Assembly (NCBI GenBank): GCA_029253285.1
Contig: JAQWZU010000029.1
Coordinates: 1 to 64,000, forward strand
DNA length: 64,000 nt
Direction of reading: 5' to 3'
Source: Akkermansiaceae bacterium
GTDB taxonomy: Bacteria; Verrucomicrobiota; Verrucomicrobiia; Verrucomicrobiales; Akkermansiaceae
Both the position numbers and the translations under genes were made by a program. Shown one piece after another: positions 45,833 to 54,939 of the stretch; the stretch's first letter is position 1; each line of letters begins with the position of its first letter. Below the pieces are notes generated by a model that ran no database searches, was not told where the DNA came from, and saw only the letters and a program-made list of their open reading frames with translations.

Positions 45833-46656
45833 GTGAGACGAAAGAACCCAGCAAGGTCAGCGGAATTAAAATTACGCTGGCGGTCATTCCGGCGCTTTTG
45901 ATCGTCTCTATTATCATTGCGCTCTACCTCGGAGCGAATGAAGAGCAGGAGAAGCAGAAGCCGCGGGAGGGAGACGTCACGATTCCAGAGTTGGCCGACT
46001 TTTTGGAGAAGCTAAACCATCGGATTGTCGAGAGAAGCTTTGGTTCGGACGAAGGTGTTCGTGGCTTAAAGCAAACCTGGTCGATGATTCAAGGGACGCT
46101 GGAGCCTCCTAATCTGGGCTACGAAGTGTTCAAAAAAGTTGAGGATATTGCGGCGGGTAAACTTTGGCCGACCTTGTGGGTGAATGTTGGTGCTGCTGAG
46201 CCGAAGGAGATCAATGTCATAGCCGTGCCTTACGGAGTCAGCGGGACTCCGGTGGCTTTTTCGCTTGGGTTGGCGGAATATTACACGATGCACAAGTCTA
46301 AGAAGGGCATCAGGATCGCGTTTTACCCGCCCTTGTTGGAGGGCGATCCTAAGAGCTGGATCTGGGAAAGAATTGGGAAGGAAGAGGAAAGCTTGGAGAG
46401 TCTTCTTATTCTGGAGGGTGGCGGTTCTCCTCTCAATTGGGCTGATATAAAGACTACGGAGAAGTCAGCAGATATTTTGGACCAACTCGTTTCCAAGAAA
46501 GGTTGGGCGGGGAACTTCAAAATTGCGGACGAGCGGGCAGGAGAGATTCATGTCGCTCTTGGGGAGCAGGGGAAAAGCCAAATTGTCAATCATGCTGAAC
46601 GTCTCATCCGGATGATGTCGGTGATGAAAGCCTTGCTGGAGCAGACCGGGAAATAG
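45829..46656 (+). CDS. Membrane-anchored M28-peptidase-like protein without zinc ligands
   Basis: 275 residues, translationally coupled to lpxB by a 4-bp overlap. One membrane helix near 15-33, then a domain whose strand pattern (VNVGAAEPKEINVIAVPYGV, AFSLGLAEYYTMHKSKKGIR, IAFYPPLLEGD) recalls M28 aminopeptidases, where a similar segment carries the zinc-binding HxD and E residues. Those residues are missing here, so if related it should be catalytically inactive. Role unknown; the coupling to lpxB suggests envelope biogenesis, which is inference. Confidence 0.6.
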   Translation: MSETKEPSKVSGIKITLAVIPALLIVSIIIALYLGANEEQEKQKPREGDVTIPELADFLEKLNHRIVERSFGSDEGVRGLKQTWSMIQGTLEPPNLGYEVFKKVEDIAAGKLWPTLWVNVGAAEPKEINVIAVPYGVSGTPVAFSLGLAEYYTMHKSKKGIRIAFYPPLLEGDPKSWIWERIGKEEESLESLLILEGGGSPLNWADIKTTEKSADILDQLVSKKGWAGNFKIADERAGEIHVALGEQGKSQIVNHAERLIRMMSVMKALLEQTGK

Positions 46657-46690
46657 AAAGGCGACTCTGTTACGGGAACAGAATCGCCTG
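46652..46690 (-). terminator. Terminator of gltB
   Basis: On the minus strand AGGCGATTCTGTT, loop, AACAGAGTCGCCT is followed by TTCTATTT. It also lies just after the convergent plus-strand gene. Confidence 0.75.
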
Positions 46691-46713
46691 AAGTGTTTAA
46701 ATCTCTGCCGAAG

Positions 46714-49700
46714 TTAATCGACTGCGACTGCGGCTTCGTGTTCCTCTTCGGCTTTTTCGAGATCGTATTTCTCTTTAGCAATGACACGAATCAACTTGGG
46801 CAGCATATCGTCCCAGTGACTGAGGATTTCCCGGGCTCTCGGTGAGCCGGTTTTCTCGGCGTGGGACTCGACGAGTGCTTTTAGTTCCTCTTTGTCCTGA
46901 GAGCGGCGCACGCGACGAGCGACGACCATTTCGGGGTTCAAGCGGGACTGGAATTTCCCATCGATATCGTAAATGTAGGCAGTGCCTCCTGACATCCCCG
47001 CTCCGAAGTTTTTACCGGTCTTTCCGAGGATGACGGCGAGGCCGTTGGTCATGTATTCGCAACCGTGGTCGCCGACGCCTTCGCAGACGGCGGTTGATCC
47101 GGAGTTACGGACGCAGAATCGTTCTCCAGCCCGGCCGTTGACAAAGAGTTGTCCGCCGGTCGCTCCGTAGAGACAGGTGTTACCGACGATTGAGTTTTCC
47201 GCTGCGATAAAATTTTCGCACATTTCTGCTGGGGGGCGGACGGTGATCTCTCCGTTCGCCATGCCTTTTCCGACGTAGTCATTTCCTTCGCCGATCAGGG
47301 TCAGCTTGATTCCTCCGCAGAGGAAGGTGCCGAATGATTGTCCTGCTGATCCTTTAAAGGTTAGGTTGATAGTGTTGGCTGGAAGATCGTGGTTTCCGTA
47401 TATCTCGGCAACGCGGCCAGCGGTTCGGGTTCCGATATTCCGGTCGGTATTGACGACTTCGTATTCCTTTTCGAAAGGGTCGCGGTCTAGACATCCGGCG
47501 GTGGGATTCCCGGTCGCGGAGCCTCCGGTATGAGCGGCGAGATCCTTGAGGATTTGCAGATCAAGGGCGGGCTTGTGAATACCGTCATTCCGTTCACTGG
47601 TGCAAATCCGAACTGCATCGTCGTCCGCTTTATCGGCAAGAACGGCCGAGAGGTCGATGGTGTTGGCTTTTGGGTGATCGGGGACTTCGCGCTGCTCGAG
47701 ATACTGTTGCGGACGCCCGATGAGGTCGTTCAGTGAACGAACTCCCAGAGTGGCCATGATCTCGCGGGCCTCCTCGGCAACGCCCATCATGAAATTGACG
47801 ACGTGATCAGGAGTTCCCTTGAACTTGGCGCGCCATTTTGGATCGGTGGTCGCAACCCCGACAGGGCAGTTGTTAAGGTGGCACTTGCGAACATAGACGC
47901 AACCCATGGCGATCATCGCTATGGTTCCGAAGTTCATTTGCTCGGCGCCGAGAATTGCGGCGATGATAACATCCCGTCCGGTGCGCAACCCTCCATCGGT
48001 GCGCAGCGTGACAAGATTTCTCAAATTGTTCATCATGAGAACCTGGTGGGCTTCGGAAATGCCGAGTTCCCAGGGAAGTCCGGCATGCTTCGTACTAGAG
48101 AGTGGGGAAGCTGCCGTTCCGCCGTCGTGACCGGAGATCAGGATGTTGTCGGCGCTGGCCTTGGCGACGCCTGCGGCGACGGTTCCCACTCCGGATTCGG
48201 AGACGAGCTTTACGGTGACTTTCGCTCTTGGATTCACTTCCTTGAGGTCGTGAATGAGCTGGGCCAAATCCTCGATTGAGTAGATGTCGTGGTGGGGTGG
48301 GGGTGAGATTAACTGCACGCCGGGTTGCGTATTCCGTAAGCGGGCGATGAGGGCGTTGACCTTGTGCCCGGGAAGTTGTCCCCCTTCGCCGGGCTTGGCA
48401 CCCTGGGCCATTTTGATTTCGAGTTCGTCGGCATTCACCAGGTAGTGAGCCGAGACTCCAAAGCGACCGGAGGCGATTTGCTTGATGTAGGAACGAGCGT
48501 GATCGCCATTGGCGTAAGGTTGGAATCGACGTGGATCTTCGCCGCCTTCCCCTGAATCAGACTTGCCGCCGATGCGGTTCATCGCAATGGCTAGGGTTTC
48601 GTGTGCCTCGGGAGAGAGGGCACCCATCGACATGGCAGCGGTGGTGAAGCGCTTGACGATTTCTTCTGCAGGTTCCACTTCGTTGAGCGAAATACCGGAA
48701 GCGGGAACTTTGAAATCGAGGATGTCTTTGATTGTGATGGGATCGCTCGCGAGAGTGACTTTGACGTAGTCGTCGTAGTCCTCTTTTTTGCCGTCACGGA
48801 CAAAGGTGTGGAAATTCTTGATGACGTCGGTGGTAAGCGCGTGGGACTCGCCGGACTTCCGGTAACGGTTGTATCCGGGGTCGCCGAGATTGAGGGTTTT
48901 CCCTTCTTCAGGATCGACCTCGAAGGCTGCACGATGGCGAACGAGAGATTCTTCGGCAATCTCAGCGAAACCAACTCCGCCGATACGGGAATGTGCGCCG
49001 GTGAAGGCGTAATCGACAACTTCCTTCCCCACTCCGAGCGCCTCGAAAATCTGCGCCCCTTGATAAGAGTTGAGCACAGAGATGCCCATCTTGGACATGA
49101 TTTTAAGGAGGCCTTTTTCAAGGGCCTTGCGGTAATTCGACATCGCTTTCTCGGGAGTGACCTCACCGAGTTTGCCCTTGGTGTCGGTGGCAACAACCTG
49201 ACGAACGGTGGCGAAGCCGAGGTATGGACAGACGGCAGTCGCGCCAAATCCGAAGAGGCAGGCGATCTGGTGGGTGTCGCGGGCTTCGCCGGTATCGACA
49301 ACAACGGAGCAGCGAAGACGCTTGCGGCAACGGTTTAGGTGATGGTGAATTGATCCGGTTGCGAGAAGCGATGGGATTGGAACGCGTTCGGCGGAAGTGG
49401 CGCGGTCGGAAATAATGAGAATCTCGGTGCCATTATCTACCGCAGTTTCGGCTTCGGCGCAGATGCGATCCAGGGCTGTTTTGAGACCGGCTTCACCTTC
49501 GCTGGCAGGCCAAGTGGTATCGATGACGAGTGTCGAAAAGCCGTGTTCGGTCCGGTTAATCACAGTATCGAGTTCTTGTTCAAACAAGATGGCTGATCCC
49601 AGCTGAAGAATACGGGCGTGTTTGGCGGTTTCGGTGAGGAGGTTTTGCTCGGGCCCCAGACCGGCACCAAGGGACATTACGGCCCATTCCCGGATGGGGT

Positions 49701-51294
49701 CGATGGGAGGATTGGTGACCTGGGCAAAAAGTTGCTTGAAGTAAGTGAAGAGAAGACGTGGGTAGCGGGAGAGCGGAGCCAGTGGGATGTCATCTCCCAT
49801 GGAGAATACTGCTTCCTGCGCACCCTTGATCATGGGAGGAAAGACCATATCAAGGTCCTCAGCGGTCACGCCATGAGTGACCTGCTGGCGGGAGAGCTCG
49901 ACCGGTTCGAAATCGACTGAAGGAATATGTGCCTCGTGCGAGGTGAAGTCCTTAAGTTCGATGCGGTGTTCATCAATCCACTTGGCATAGGGCTTCTGCG
50001 CCGCAAGTTGTTCCTTGATCTCACGGTCATTGAAAAATTCTCCGGTTTCAGTATTGGCTGAGATCATCTGGCCGGGACCGAGACGTCCACGACGAATGAC
50101 GCGGTCGCTGGGTAGAACAACGGCTCCGGACTCAGATCCGATGTAAAGGAGCCCATCACTAGTGAGAGTGTAGCGCGACGGGCGCAGGCCGTTTCTGTCG
50201 AGTCCGGCGCACAGAGTGGTTCCGTCAGTGAAGACAAGCCCGGCAGGTCCATCCCAGGGTTCGGCGAAGGAGCGGATGTAGTTGTAGAACGCTCGGACGC
50301 TTTCCGAGATCTCCTGGTCGTGACGGAAGGCCGGAGGAACCAACATGCACATGGCGTGCTCCAGGCGGCGTCCGGAGAGGACGAGAAGCTCAAGAGCGTG
50401 ATCAAGGGAAGCAGAGTCGGATTCTCCGTCGGAGAGGAGATCTTTGAGGAACTTCACATCGTCGCCCCAGATTTCTGACTCGAAAAACTCTTCACGGGAC
50501 GCCATCCAGTTCCTGTTTCCGCGGACGGTATTGATTTCCCCATTGTGGCACATCATCCGGAATGGCTGACCGAGGGGCCAGGCAGGGAAGGTGTTTGTAG
50601 AGAAGCGTTGGTGATAAAGAGAGATGCCGGTTTGGAAGTCGGAATCCTGCAGGTCGCTGTAGAAAGCGCGCAGGGTCGCGGGCATGGCGAGTCCCTTATA
50701 GCTGATGAGTCGGCTGGAAAGGGTGGGGATGTAAAAATTGGCCTGCTCCTTAAACTCACGCTCAACTTCCCTTCGGACGAGGAAAAGGAGACGCTCGAAG
50801 TGATCGGCATCGACGTCGGCAGGACGGCTGACGAGGAGATGGGTGATCATGGGCTGGGTGTCGAGGGCCAGCTTGCCCAATTCATCCGGATTGACGGGGA
50901 CCTCACGCCATCCAATGAAGGGGATATTGCGTCTGGTGAGAACAGCTTCGGTGAAGGACTTAATCTGAGCCGCTCCGTCTTCAGGGAGGAAGTATACCCC
51001 CACTGCGAGATCGTCGGCAGATCCCGAGTAGCCAAACCCAGCCGCAGCCTTGGCAAAAATGGGCCGGGGAATTTGGCAAAGCACGCCGGAGCCGTCTCCG
51101 GTTTTCATATCAGCATCCACGGCACCACGGTGGGTCATGTTGCAGACCGAGGTGATGGCATAGTCGATGATTTGGTAGGACTTCTCGCCATTAAGGTTGG
51201 CAATAGCTCCCATCCCGCAGTTTGCGGTTTCATTGTCCCATTGGTGGAGGGTTCCAGAGCTATCGGGAGTGTGACGAGGATCGTAAAAGTTCAT
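46714..51294 (-). CDS. gltB: Glutamate synthase, large subunit
   Basis: 1526 residues, full-length GltB. It converts glutamine plus 2-oxoglutarate to two glutamates using electrons from a small subunit or ferredoxin. The N-terminal Ntn glutaminase nucleophile is C26 (NCGMGAIANLNG), implying removal of a 25-residue propeptide. The central domain, the FMN/synthase domain (GGKSDSGEGGEDP, KPGEGGQLPGHKV, SPPPHHDIYSIEDLAQLIHD, SGHDGGTAASPLSS) and the Fe-S cysteines (CVYVRKCHLNNCPVGVAT) are present, and the C-terminal GXGXG-type beta-helix domain closes the protein. gltD is not adjacent, so either it is elsewhere or the enzyme is ferredoxin-dependent. Confidence 0.97.
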   Translation of the reverse strand: MNFYDPRHTPDSSGTLHQWDNETANCGMGAIANLNGEKSYQIIDYAITSVCNMTHRGAVDADMKTGDGSGVLCQIPRPIFAKAAAGFGYSGSADDLAVGVYFLPEDGAAQIKSFTEAVLTRRNIPFIGWREVPVNPDELGKLALDTQPMITHLLVSRPADVDADHFERLLFLVRREVEREFKEQANFYIPTLSSRLISYKGLAMPATLRAFYSDLQDSDFQTGISLYHQRFSTNTFPAWPLGQPFRMMCHNGEINTVRGNRNWMASREEFFESEIWGDDVKFLKDLLSDGESDSASLDHALELLVLSGRRLEHAMCMLVPPAFRHDQEISESVRAFYNYIRSFAEPWDGPAGLVFTDGTTLCAGLDRNGLRPSRYTLTSDGLLYIGSESGAVVLPSDRVIRRGRLGPGQMISANTETGEFFNDREIKEQLAAQKPYAKWIDEHRIELKDFTSHEAHIPSVDFEPVELSRQQVTHGVTAEDLDMVFPPMIKGAQEAVFSMGDDIPLAPLSRYPRLLFTYFKQLFAQVTNPPIDPIREWAVMSLGAGLGPEQNLLTETAKHARILQLGSAILFEQELDTVINRTEHGFSTLVIDTTWPASEGEAGLKTALDRICAEAETAVDNGTEILIISDRATSAERVPIPSLLATGSIHHHLNRCRKRLRCSVVVDTGEARDTHQIACLFGFGATAVCPYLGFATVRQVVATDTKGKLGEVTPEKAMSNYRKALEKGLLKIMSKMGISVLNSYQGAQIFEALGVGKEVVDYAFTGAHSRIGGVGFAEIAEESLVRHRAAFEVDPEEGKTLNLGDPGYNRYRKSGESHALTTDVIKNFHTFVRDGKKEDYDDYVKVTLASDPITIKDILDFKVPASGISLNEVEPAEEIVKRFTTAAMSMGALSPEAHETLAIAMNRIGGKSDSGEGGEDPRRFQPYANGDHARSYIKQIASGRFGVSAHYLVNADELEIKMAQGAKPGEGGQLPGHKVNALIARLRNTQPGVQLISPPPHHDIYSIEDLAQLIHDLKEVNPRAKVTVKLVSESGVGTVAAGVAKASADNILISGHDGGTAASPLSSTKHAGLPWELGISEAHQVLMMNNLRNLVTLRTDGGLRTGRDVIIAAILGAEQMNFGTIAMIAMGCVYVRKCHLNNCPVGVATTDPKWRAKFKGTPDHVVNFMMGVAEEAREIMATLGVRSLNDLIGRPQQYLEQREVPDHPKANTIDLSAVLADKADDDAVRICTSERNDGIHKPALDLQILKDLAAHTGGSATGNPTAGCLDRDPFEKEYEVVNTDRNIGTRTAGRVAEIYGNHDLPANTINLTFKGSAGQSFGTFLCGGIKLTLIGEGNDYVGKGMANGEITVRPPAEMCENFIAAENSIVGNTCLYGATGGQLFVNGRAGERFCVRNSGSTAVCEGVGDHGCEYMTNGLAVILGKTGKNFGAGMSGGTAYIYDIDGKFQSRLNPEMVVARRVRRSQDKEELKALVESHAEKTGSPRAREILSHWDDMLPKLIRVIAKEKYDLEKAEEEHEAAVAVD

Positions 51295-51449
51295 TATCTG
51301 GAAGTCGAAAGTAGTGTGCAGAAAGTGTGCCCATTCGCAGGGGGCGGGACTTTAAGGGAGAGTAGGGTGGGTTGCCAAGTGGAACTTGTAAGGGGAATTT
51401 AATCTTTTTTTAGTGAATAAATCCCCAGAAATGCCGCCTTAGCGGAGGT

Positions 51450-51827
51450 GTGATTACCCTGAGAGAGGCCTCGTTCGCCGTATCCATGTTGTTTTTAAGC
51501 TCTTTTGCGGCGCAGGCCGAGCCTTTGAGTCGAGCAAGCGCAGCGAAATTAATCGGGGAGGCAGAGCAAATCCGAGTCAACGAGTTCGTGGTCGGGCCCA
51601 TGTGGTAGGCTGATCGGTAAATCGACAGGAAACCAAGCTCAGCCGACAGAATTTGTGTCACCTTCATCTGTCTCAAGGTTATGGACGGAATTCGTTGGCG
51701 CATCATGTAATATCGCACTTTCTACCATGATGCCGACTGGGGCTGGTATCTGGATGCGGTGACTCCTGATCGTGGCGGTGATAAGGTTGACGTGGTGAGC
51801 CAACATAAGGGGCATTTTCACCTCCGT
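51450..51827 (+). pseudogene. Probable frameshifted remnant of a small secreted protein
   Basis: From a GTG at 51450 (or ATG 51486) the frame reads MITLREASFAVSMLFLSSFA then AQAEPLSRASAAKLIGEAEQ, a signal-peptide-like start, and stops at 51608. Further on, another frame gives YHDADWGWYLDAVTPDRGGD then KVDVVSQHKGHFHLR and a stop near 51830, which also reads like protein. I infer one decayed gene in several frames, but no family is recognised. The rest of 51295-51826 holds the gltB upstream region and nothing else that I can identify. Confidence 0.3.
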
Positions 51828-52939
51828 TAGGCGGAGTTTTCCTCCATTTGCCACTGTTTCATCCCTCCGGCGACGTTGGTAACGTCGTCAAATCCATTGG
51901 CGAGCATCCATTCGGCGGCGCGGGCGCTGCGCATTCCTACGGCGCAGTGGACGAGGTATTTCGTGTCCTTGGGGAGACTGGCCGCGACCTTGGGCCATCC
52001 GCTGAGCGGCAGGAGCTGCGAGCCCTCGATGTGGGCCATGAAGTATTCGTCTTGCTCGCGGACATCGAGGAGGATACCTTCAAATCCCTCGGCGAGTATT
52101 TTACGAAGTTCGAGCGTTGAGATTTCGGGAACAGGTGACATTGGGCAGGATGGTTCGGTGTAGGAGACAGGTTCTTTGATGGTAGCATTTTCGCCGCAGA
52201 GCGGACAGTTGGGATCTTTCTTAATCTTAATTTCGCGAAATGAAGTGTCGAGCGCGCGGTAGTGAACCAAGCGTCCGAGTGGCGGCTTGCCAATTCCGGC
52301 GAGGAGCTTGATCGCTTCCATGGCCTGCAGGCTGCCAATGATTCCTGGGAGCACGCCCAAGACTCCAGCCTCCGCTCATGTCGGGACGGCACCTTCGGGC
52401 GGTGGCTCGGGGAGCAGGCACCGGTAGCAGGGGCCACCGAGGTGTGGGGCGAAGACCGTGACCTGACCTTCGAATTGGGAGATGGCTCCGTGGATGAGAG
52501 GTTTCTTTTGAAAAAAGGCGGCGTCGTTGGCGCAAAAGCGGGTGGGGAAATTATCGGAGCCGTCTAAGATTAGATCATAGCCGGAGAGCAGATCGAGACA
52601 GTTTCCGGTGTCGAAGCGTCCGGAATGTTCGATGATTTTGACGTGCGGGTTGACCCTAGCGAGGCGATCGCGGGCGCTGGCGAGTTTTGGGGTGTCGGTT
52701 CGATCAGTGTCGTGAAGGATTTGGCGGTGGAGATTGGAGAGATCGACTTGATCGGGATCGATGAGGCCTATCGCGCCGACTCCGGCCGCCGCGAGGTAGA
52801 GGATCGCAGGGGAGCCCAGTCCGCCCGTGCCGATGCAGAGAATTGAGGAGTTTTTGAGGCGCTCCTGACCTTCCTCGCCAATTTCATCGAGCATGATCTG
52901 TCGGGAATAGCGGGTCGATTCATCGGGCGTGAGAGGCAT
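51827..52939 (-). CDS. MoeB/ThiF-type adenylyltransferase-rhodanese fusion, probable selenoprotein (in-frame TGA at codon 188)
   Basis: E1-like enzyme that adenylates the C-terminus of a sulfur-carrier protein (MoaD or ThiS type), fused to a sulfurtransferase. Residues 1-187 carry ILCIGTGGLGSPAILYLAAA, the DPDQVDLSNLHRQILH loop and LDGSDNFPTRF. A zinc site is formed by C171/C174 and C245/C248. The rhodanese domain is about 268-370 with active-site loop C332-A-V-G-M-R-S. The frame is open from 52939 to 51827 except for one TGA (52376-52378) exactly where homologues have Cys in the V-P-x-C-A-E-A-G-V-L-G segment. That cysteine is the catalytic-type residue of the ThiF/MoeB/Uba4 family. A SECIS-like hairpin follows. 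A nonsense mutation or sequencing error is the alternative. Confidence 0.85.
52342..52366 (-). promoter_or_regulatory. Candidate bacterial SECIS element
   Basis: Directly after the TGA, the minus strand has a 14-nt spacer, then CTTGGG, loop CGTGCT, CCCAGG. The stem extends outward (GAGT against AATC) with one G-A mismatch to about 10 bp. Stem length, a G in the first two loop positions and a TGA-to-loop distance of 20 nt fit what is known of bacterial SelB-binding hairpins. It lies inside the coding frame, as bacterial SECIS elements do. Confidence 0.65.
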
Positions 52940-53015
52940 GGGGAAACGATGTCTTTGCGGAGAGGATATTCAAGGAACGATTGCGGGTCCTTTACGAGAG
53001 TGATAGATCTTTGGT

Positions 53016-53861
53016 GTGAAAGTCGCTATTGTTGCCCATCCTTATAAGCCTGATGCGCCCGTTGCTGTGGTGAGGGTCCGTGATAGCCTGATAAAAAGGG
53101 GGATTGAAGTGGTTCTCGAAGAGGAGACTGCCAAGTTGGTGCATGAAGAGGGATTGGCTGATTTTTCAGATCAATGTGATTTAGTGATCTCTCTGGGGGG
53201 TGATGGAACCTTGCTTGAAACGCTCCATCGGATTGGTCCGACGGATTTGCCGATCGCTGGCGTGAATATCGGAACGCTAGGATTTTTGACAGCCTGCACT
53301 GACGAGGAGATCGATTCGCTCAGTGATCATTTGGCTTCTGGTGAGCCAAATATTGTCGAGCGGAGTATGCTGCAGGTGGAAATGATCGAGGAAAGCGGCA
53401 AACCCCGGCAATTTTTGGCGCTCAATGAAGTCGTCTTGATGCGGGGTGAGACCGGGCGCTTGGTTTCATTGGAAGCCCGGGTCGATGGCGAGATTTTGAA
53501 TCATTATCGGGCTGACGGCTTGATTGTGGCAACACCGACCGGTTCGACAGCCTATTCCATGGCGGCTGGTGGGCCACTCCTGGGACCACATGCCGGAGTG
53601 TTTGTGATCACCCCGATTTGTCCGCACAGCATGAGTAACCGTTCGCTGGTGGTGGGCGATAATTCCATTATCGAACTTTCTCCCTGTGGAGGCGGCAAAG
53701 AGCCTATTCTATTCTCGGTCGATGGACGCGATATTTTGCGAATCGCGAAGGACAGCGTGGTGAGAGTCTCCTGTCACCCGCAGACCTTGCGACTCGTCCG
53801 GTTGCCCGGCCATTCATTTTACGAAACCCTGCGGAAGAAGCTCCACTGGCACGGAGGGTAG
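53016..53861 (+). CDS. nadK: NAD kinase
   Basis: 281 residues, GTG start (MKVAIVAHPYKPDAPVAVVR). ATP-dependent phosphorylation of NAD to NADP. The diagnostic GGDGT motif is in DLVISLGGDGTLLETLHRIG (about 55-75), the NxE-type segment is FLALNEVVLMRGE, and the glycine-rich catalytic loop is DGLIVATPTGSTAYSMAAGG PLL. HSMSNRSLVV and VDGR near the C-terminus are also typical. Divergent from the MoeB-rhodanese gene, 76 bp apart. Confidence 0.96.
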   Translation: MKVAIVAHPYKPDAPVAVVRVRDSLIKRGIEVVLEEETAKLVHEEGLADFSDQCDLVISLGGDGTLLETLHRIGPTDLPIAGVNIGTLGFLTACTDEEIDSLSDHLASGEPNIVERSMLQVEMIEESGKPRQFLALNEVVLMRGETGRLVSLEARVDGEILNHYRADGLIVATPTGSTAYSMAAGGPLLGPHAGVFVITPICPHSMSNRSLVVGDNSIIELSPCGGGKEPILFSVDGRDILRIAKDSVVRVSCHPQTLRLVRLPGHSFYETLRKKLHWHGG

Positions 53862-53868
53862 TTTGCTG

Positions 53869-54366
53869 TCACCAGCCCATTTCGGCCAGGCGAAGAGAGA
53901 ATTCCTTTTCCTCTCCTTCGTAGTCGATGAGATAGTTGCCAGCCGCGCCACTTGGATTGGTGAGTTGCACGCCCATGGCCCGGAAGCGGGGAGCGTCAGC
54001 GCCACTGCCCTCAGCGGTTTGGTAGTATTTGATCCTTTTGCCCATGATGGTGGCGGAGCGAAAGACTTGCGGCTTGGAAGTTGGAATAAAATTTCCATTC
54101 ACAAGCTTTTGCCCCTCCACATTTGGAGGGTATTGGTGCGAAGCCCACATGCTTTTTTTTGCTAAAATAGTGAGGCGATTCGACGAGTAGGACGGATTGG
54201 TATAGGTCAGCCGGAATCCATCGGATGTTTGCTCGCTCACCGGTTTGCCCCAGGATTTCTGAAGGGCCCGGTTGTGGAGTGTTGGAACTGGCCCGGCGGA
54301 TTTGGCCGGTCCGGTGGAACATTGTGTCAGAATGGGGAGGAAGAATAACAGGATGTATGTCTTCAT
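53869..54366 (-). CDS. Small lipoprotein of unknown function
   Basis: 165 residues with a lipoprotein signal peptide: hydrophobic MKTYILLFFLPILTQC, lipobox L-T-Q-C16. The mature part (HNRALQKSWGKPVSEQTSDG, KKSMWASHQYPPNV, SATIMGKRIKYYQT) has no recognised domain. Convergent with nadK, whose stop is 7 bp away. Confidence 0.75.
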   Translation of the reverse strand: MKTYILLFFLPILTQCSTGPAKSAGPVPTLHNRALQKSWGKPVSEQTSDGFRLTYTNPSYSSNRLTILAKKSMWASHQYPPNVEGQKLVNGNFIPTSKPQVFRSATIMGKRIKYYQTAEGSGADAPRFRAMGVQLTNPSGAAGNYLIDYEGEEKEFSLRLAEMGW

Positions 54367-54556
54367 GGAGAATTAATCTACACGTAGGTTGCAATTCCTC
54401 CAGAAAAAGTGACCGCGACCTTCGTAGGCAGGAAGGTGATTTCCATAGCGTGGATAAGTCAGTTGTTGGTGTTTATTGCTGATCTTGAAACTCGATAAGC
54501 GCAAAAAACGCAGAGCGTGATGCCCTACGTTTGAGAAAATTAAATTCCTTTAGAGC

Positions 54557-54793
54557 TTAGCGGTAGTAAACCGGCTGCTGTTGCTGGGGAGCGTTGGCAT
54601 ATCCGGCAAGTCCACCGGCTCCGGCTCCGATGGCAGCACCTTCGGCGGCGTGTCCGGATTGGTGTCCGATGACTGCTCCAAGGCCTGCTCCGAGGAGCGC
54701 TCCTCCGGCAGCTTGCTGGCTCGGAGTTCCTTGGCAGCTTGAGAAAAGTGCAGTCGAAACGATAGCGCTGAGGGTCAGTAGTGTCTTTTTCAT
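54557..54793 (-). CDS. Glycine-zipper lipoprotein (OsmB/YMGG-like)
   Basis: 78 residues: a lipoprotein signal (MKKTLLTLSAIVSTALFSSC, lipobox F-S-S-C20) then a glycine-zipper stretch of GxxxG repeats (AAGGALLGAGLGAVIGHQSG, AIGAGAGGLAGYA) and a short Gln-rich tail QQQQPVYYR. Such proteins insert as helical hairpins in the outer membrane and are often stress-induced, as with OsmB. It stands alone; no clear terminator is visible between it and 54367. Confidence 0.85.
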   Translation of the reverse strand: MKKTLLTLSAIVSTALFSSCQGTPSQQAAGGALLGAGLGAVIGHQSGHAAEGAAIGAGAGGLAGYANAPQQQQPVYYR

Positions 54794-54939
54794 AAATGGT
54801 AGTTTGTTTAATTTAGCGGTATCTGTATGATCGCTTTTGTTTGTCGAATATTCATGTAAATATACAAAATTTTTCGTCAGCGCAGTTTGATCGGCCTGAT
54901 TCGATAGGTTAAGGTAGGGTCTGCCTCTAAATTAGGGCG

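Noticed and set aside
47803-49338. Long plus-strand ORFs opposite gltB
   Set aside because: Shadow frames of a high-GC coding strand; gltB is continuous and fully recognisable.
52376-52378. Reading the MoeB-rhodanese locus as two separate genes (ThiF-like and rhodanese-like)
   Set aside because: The second frame would need a TTG start inside the conserved AEAGVLG segment without a ribosome-binding site, and both halves of the adenylyltransferase domain are needed for the fold.
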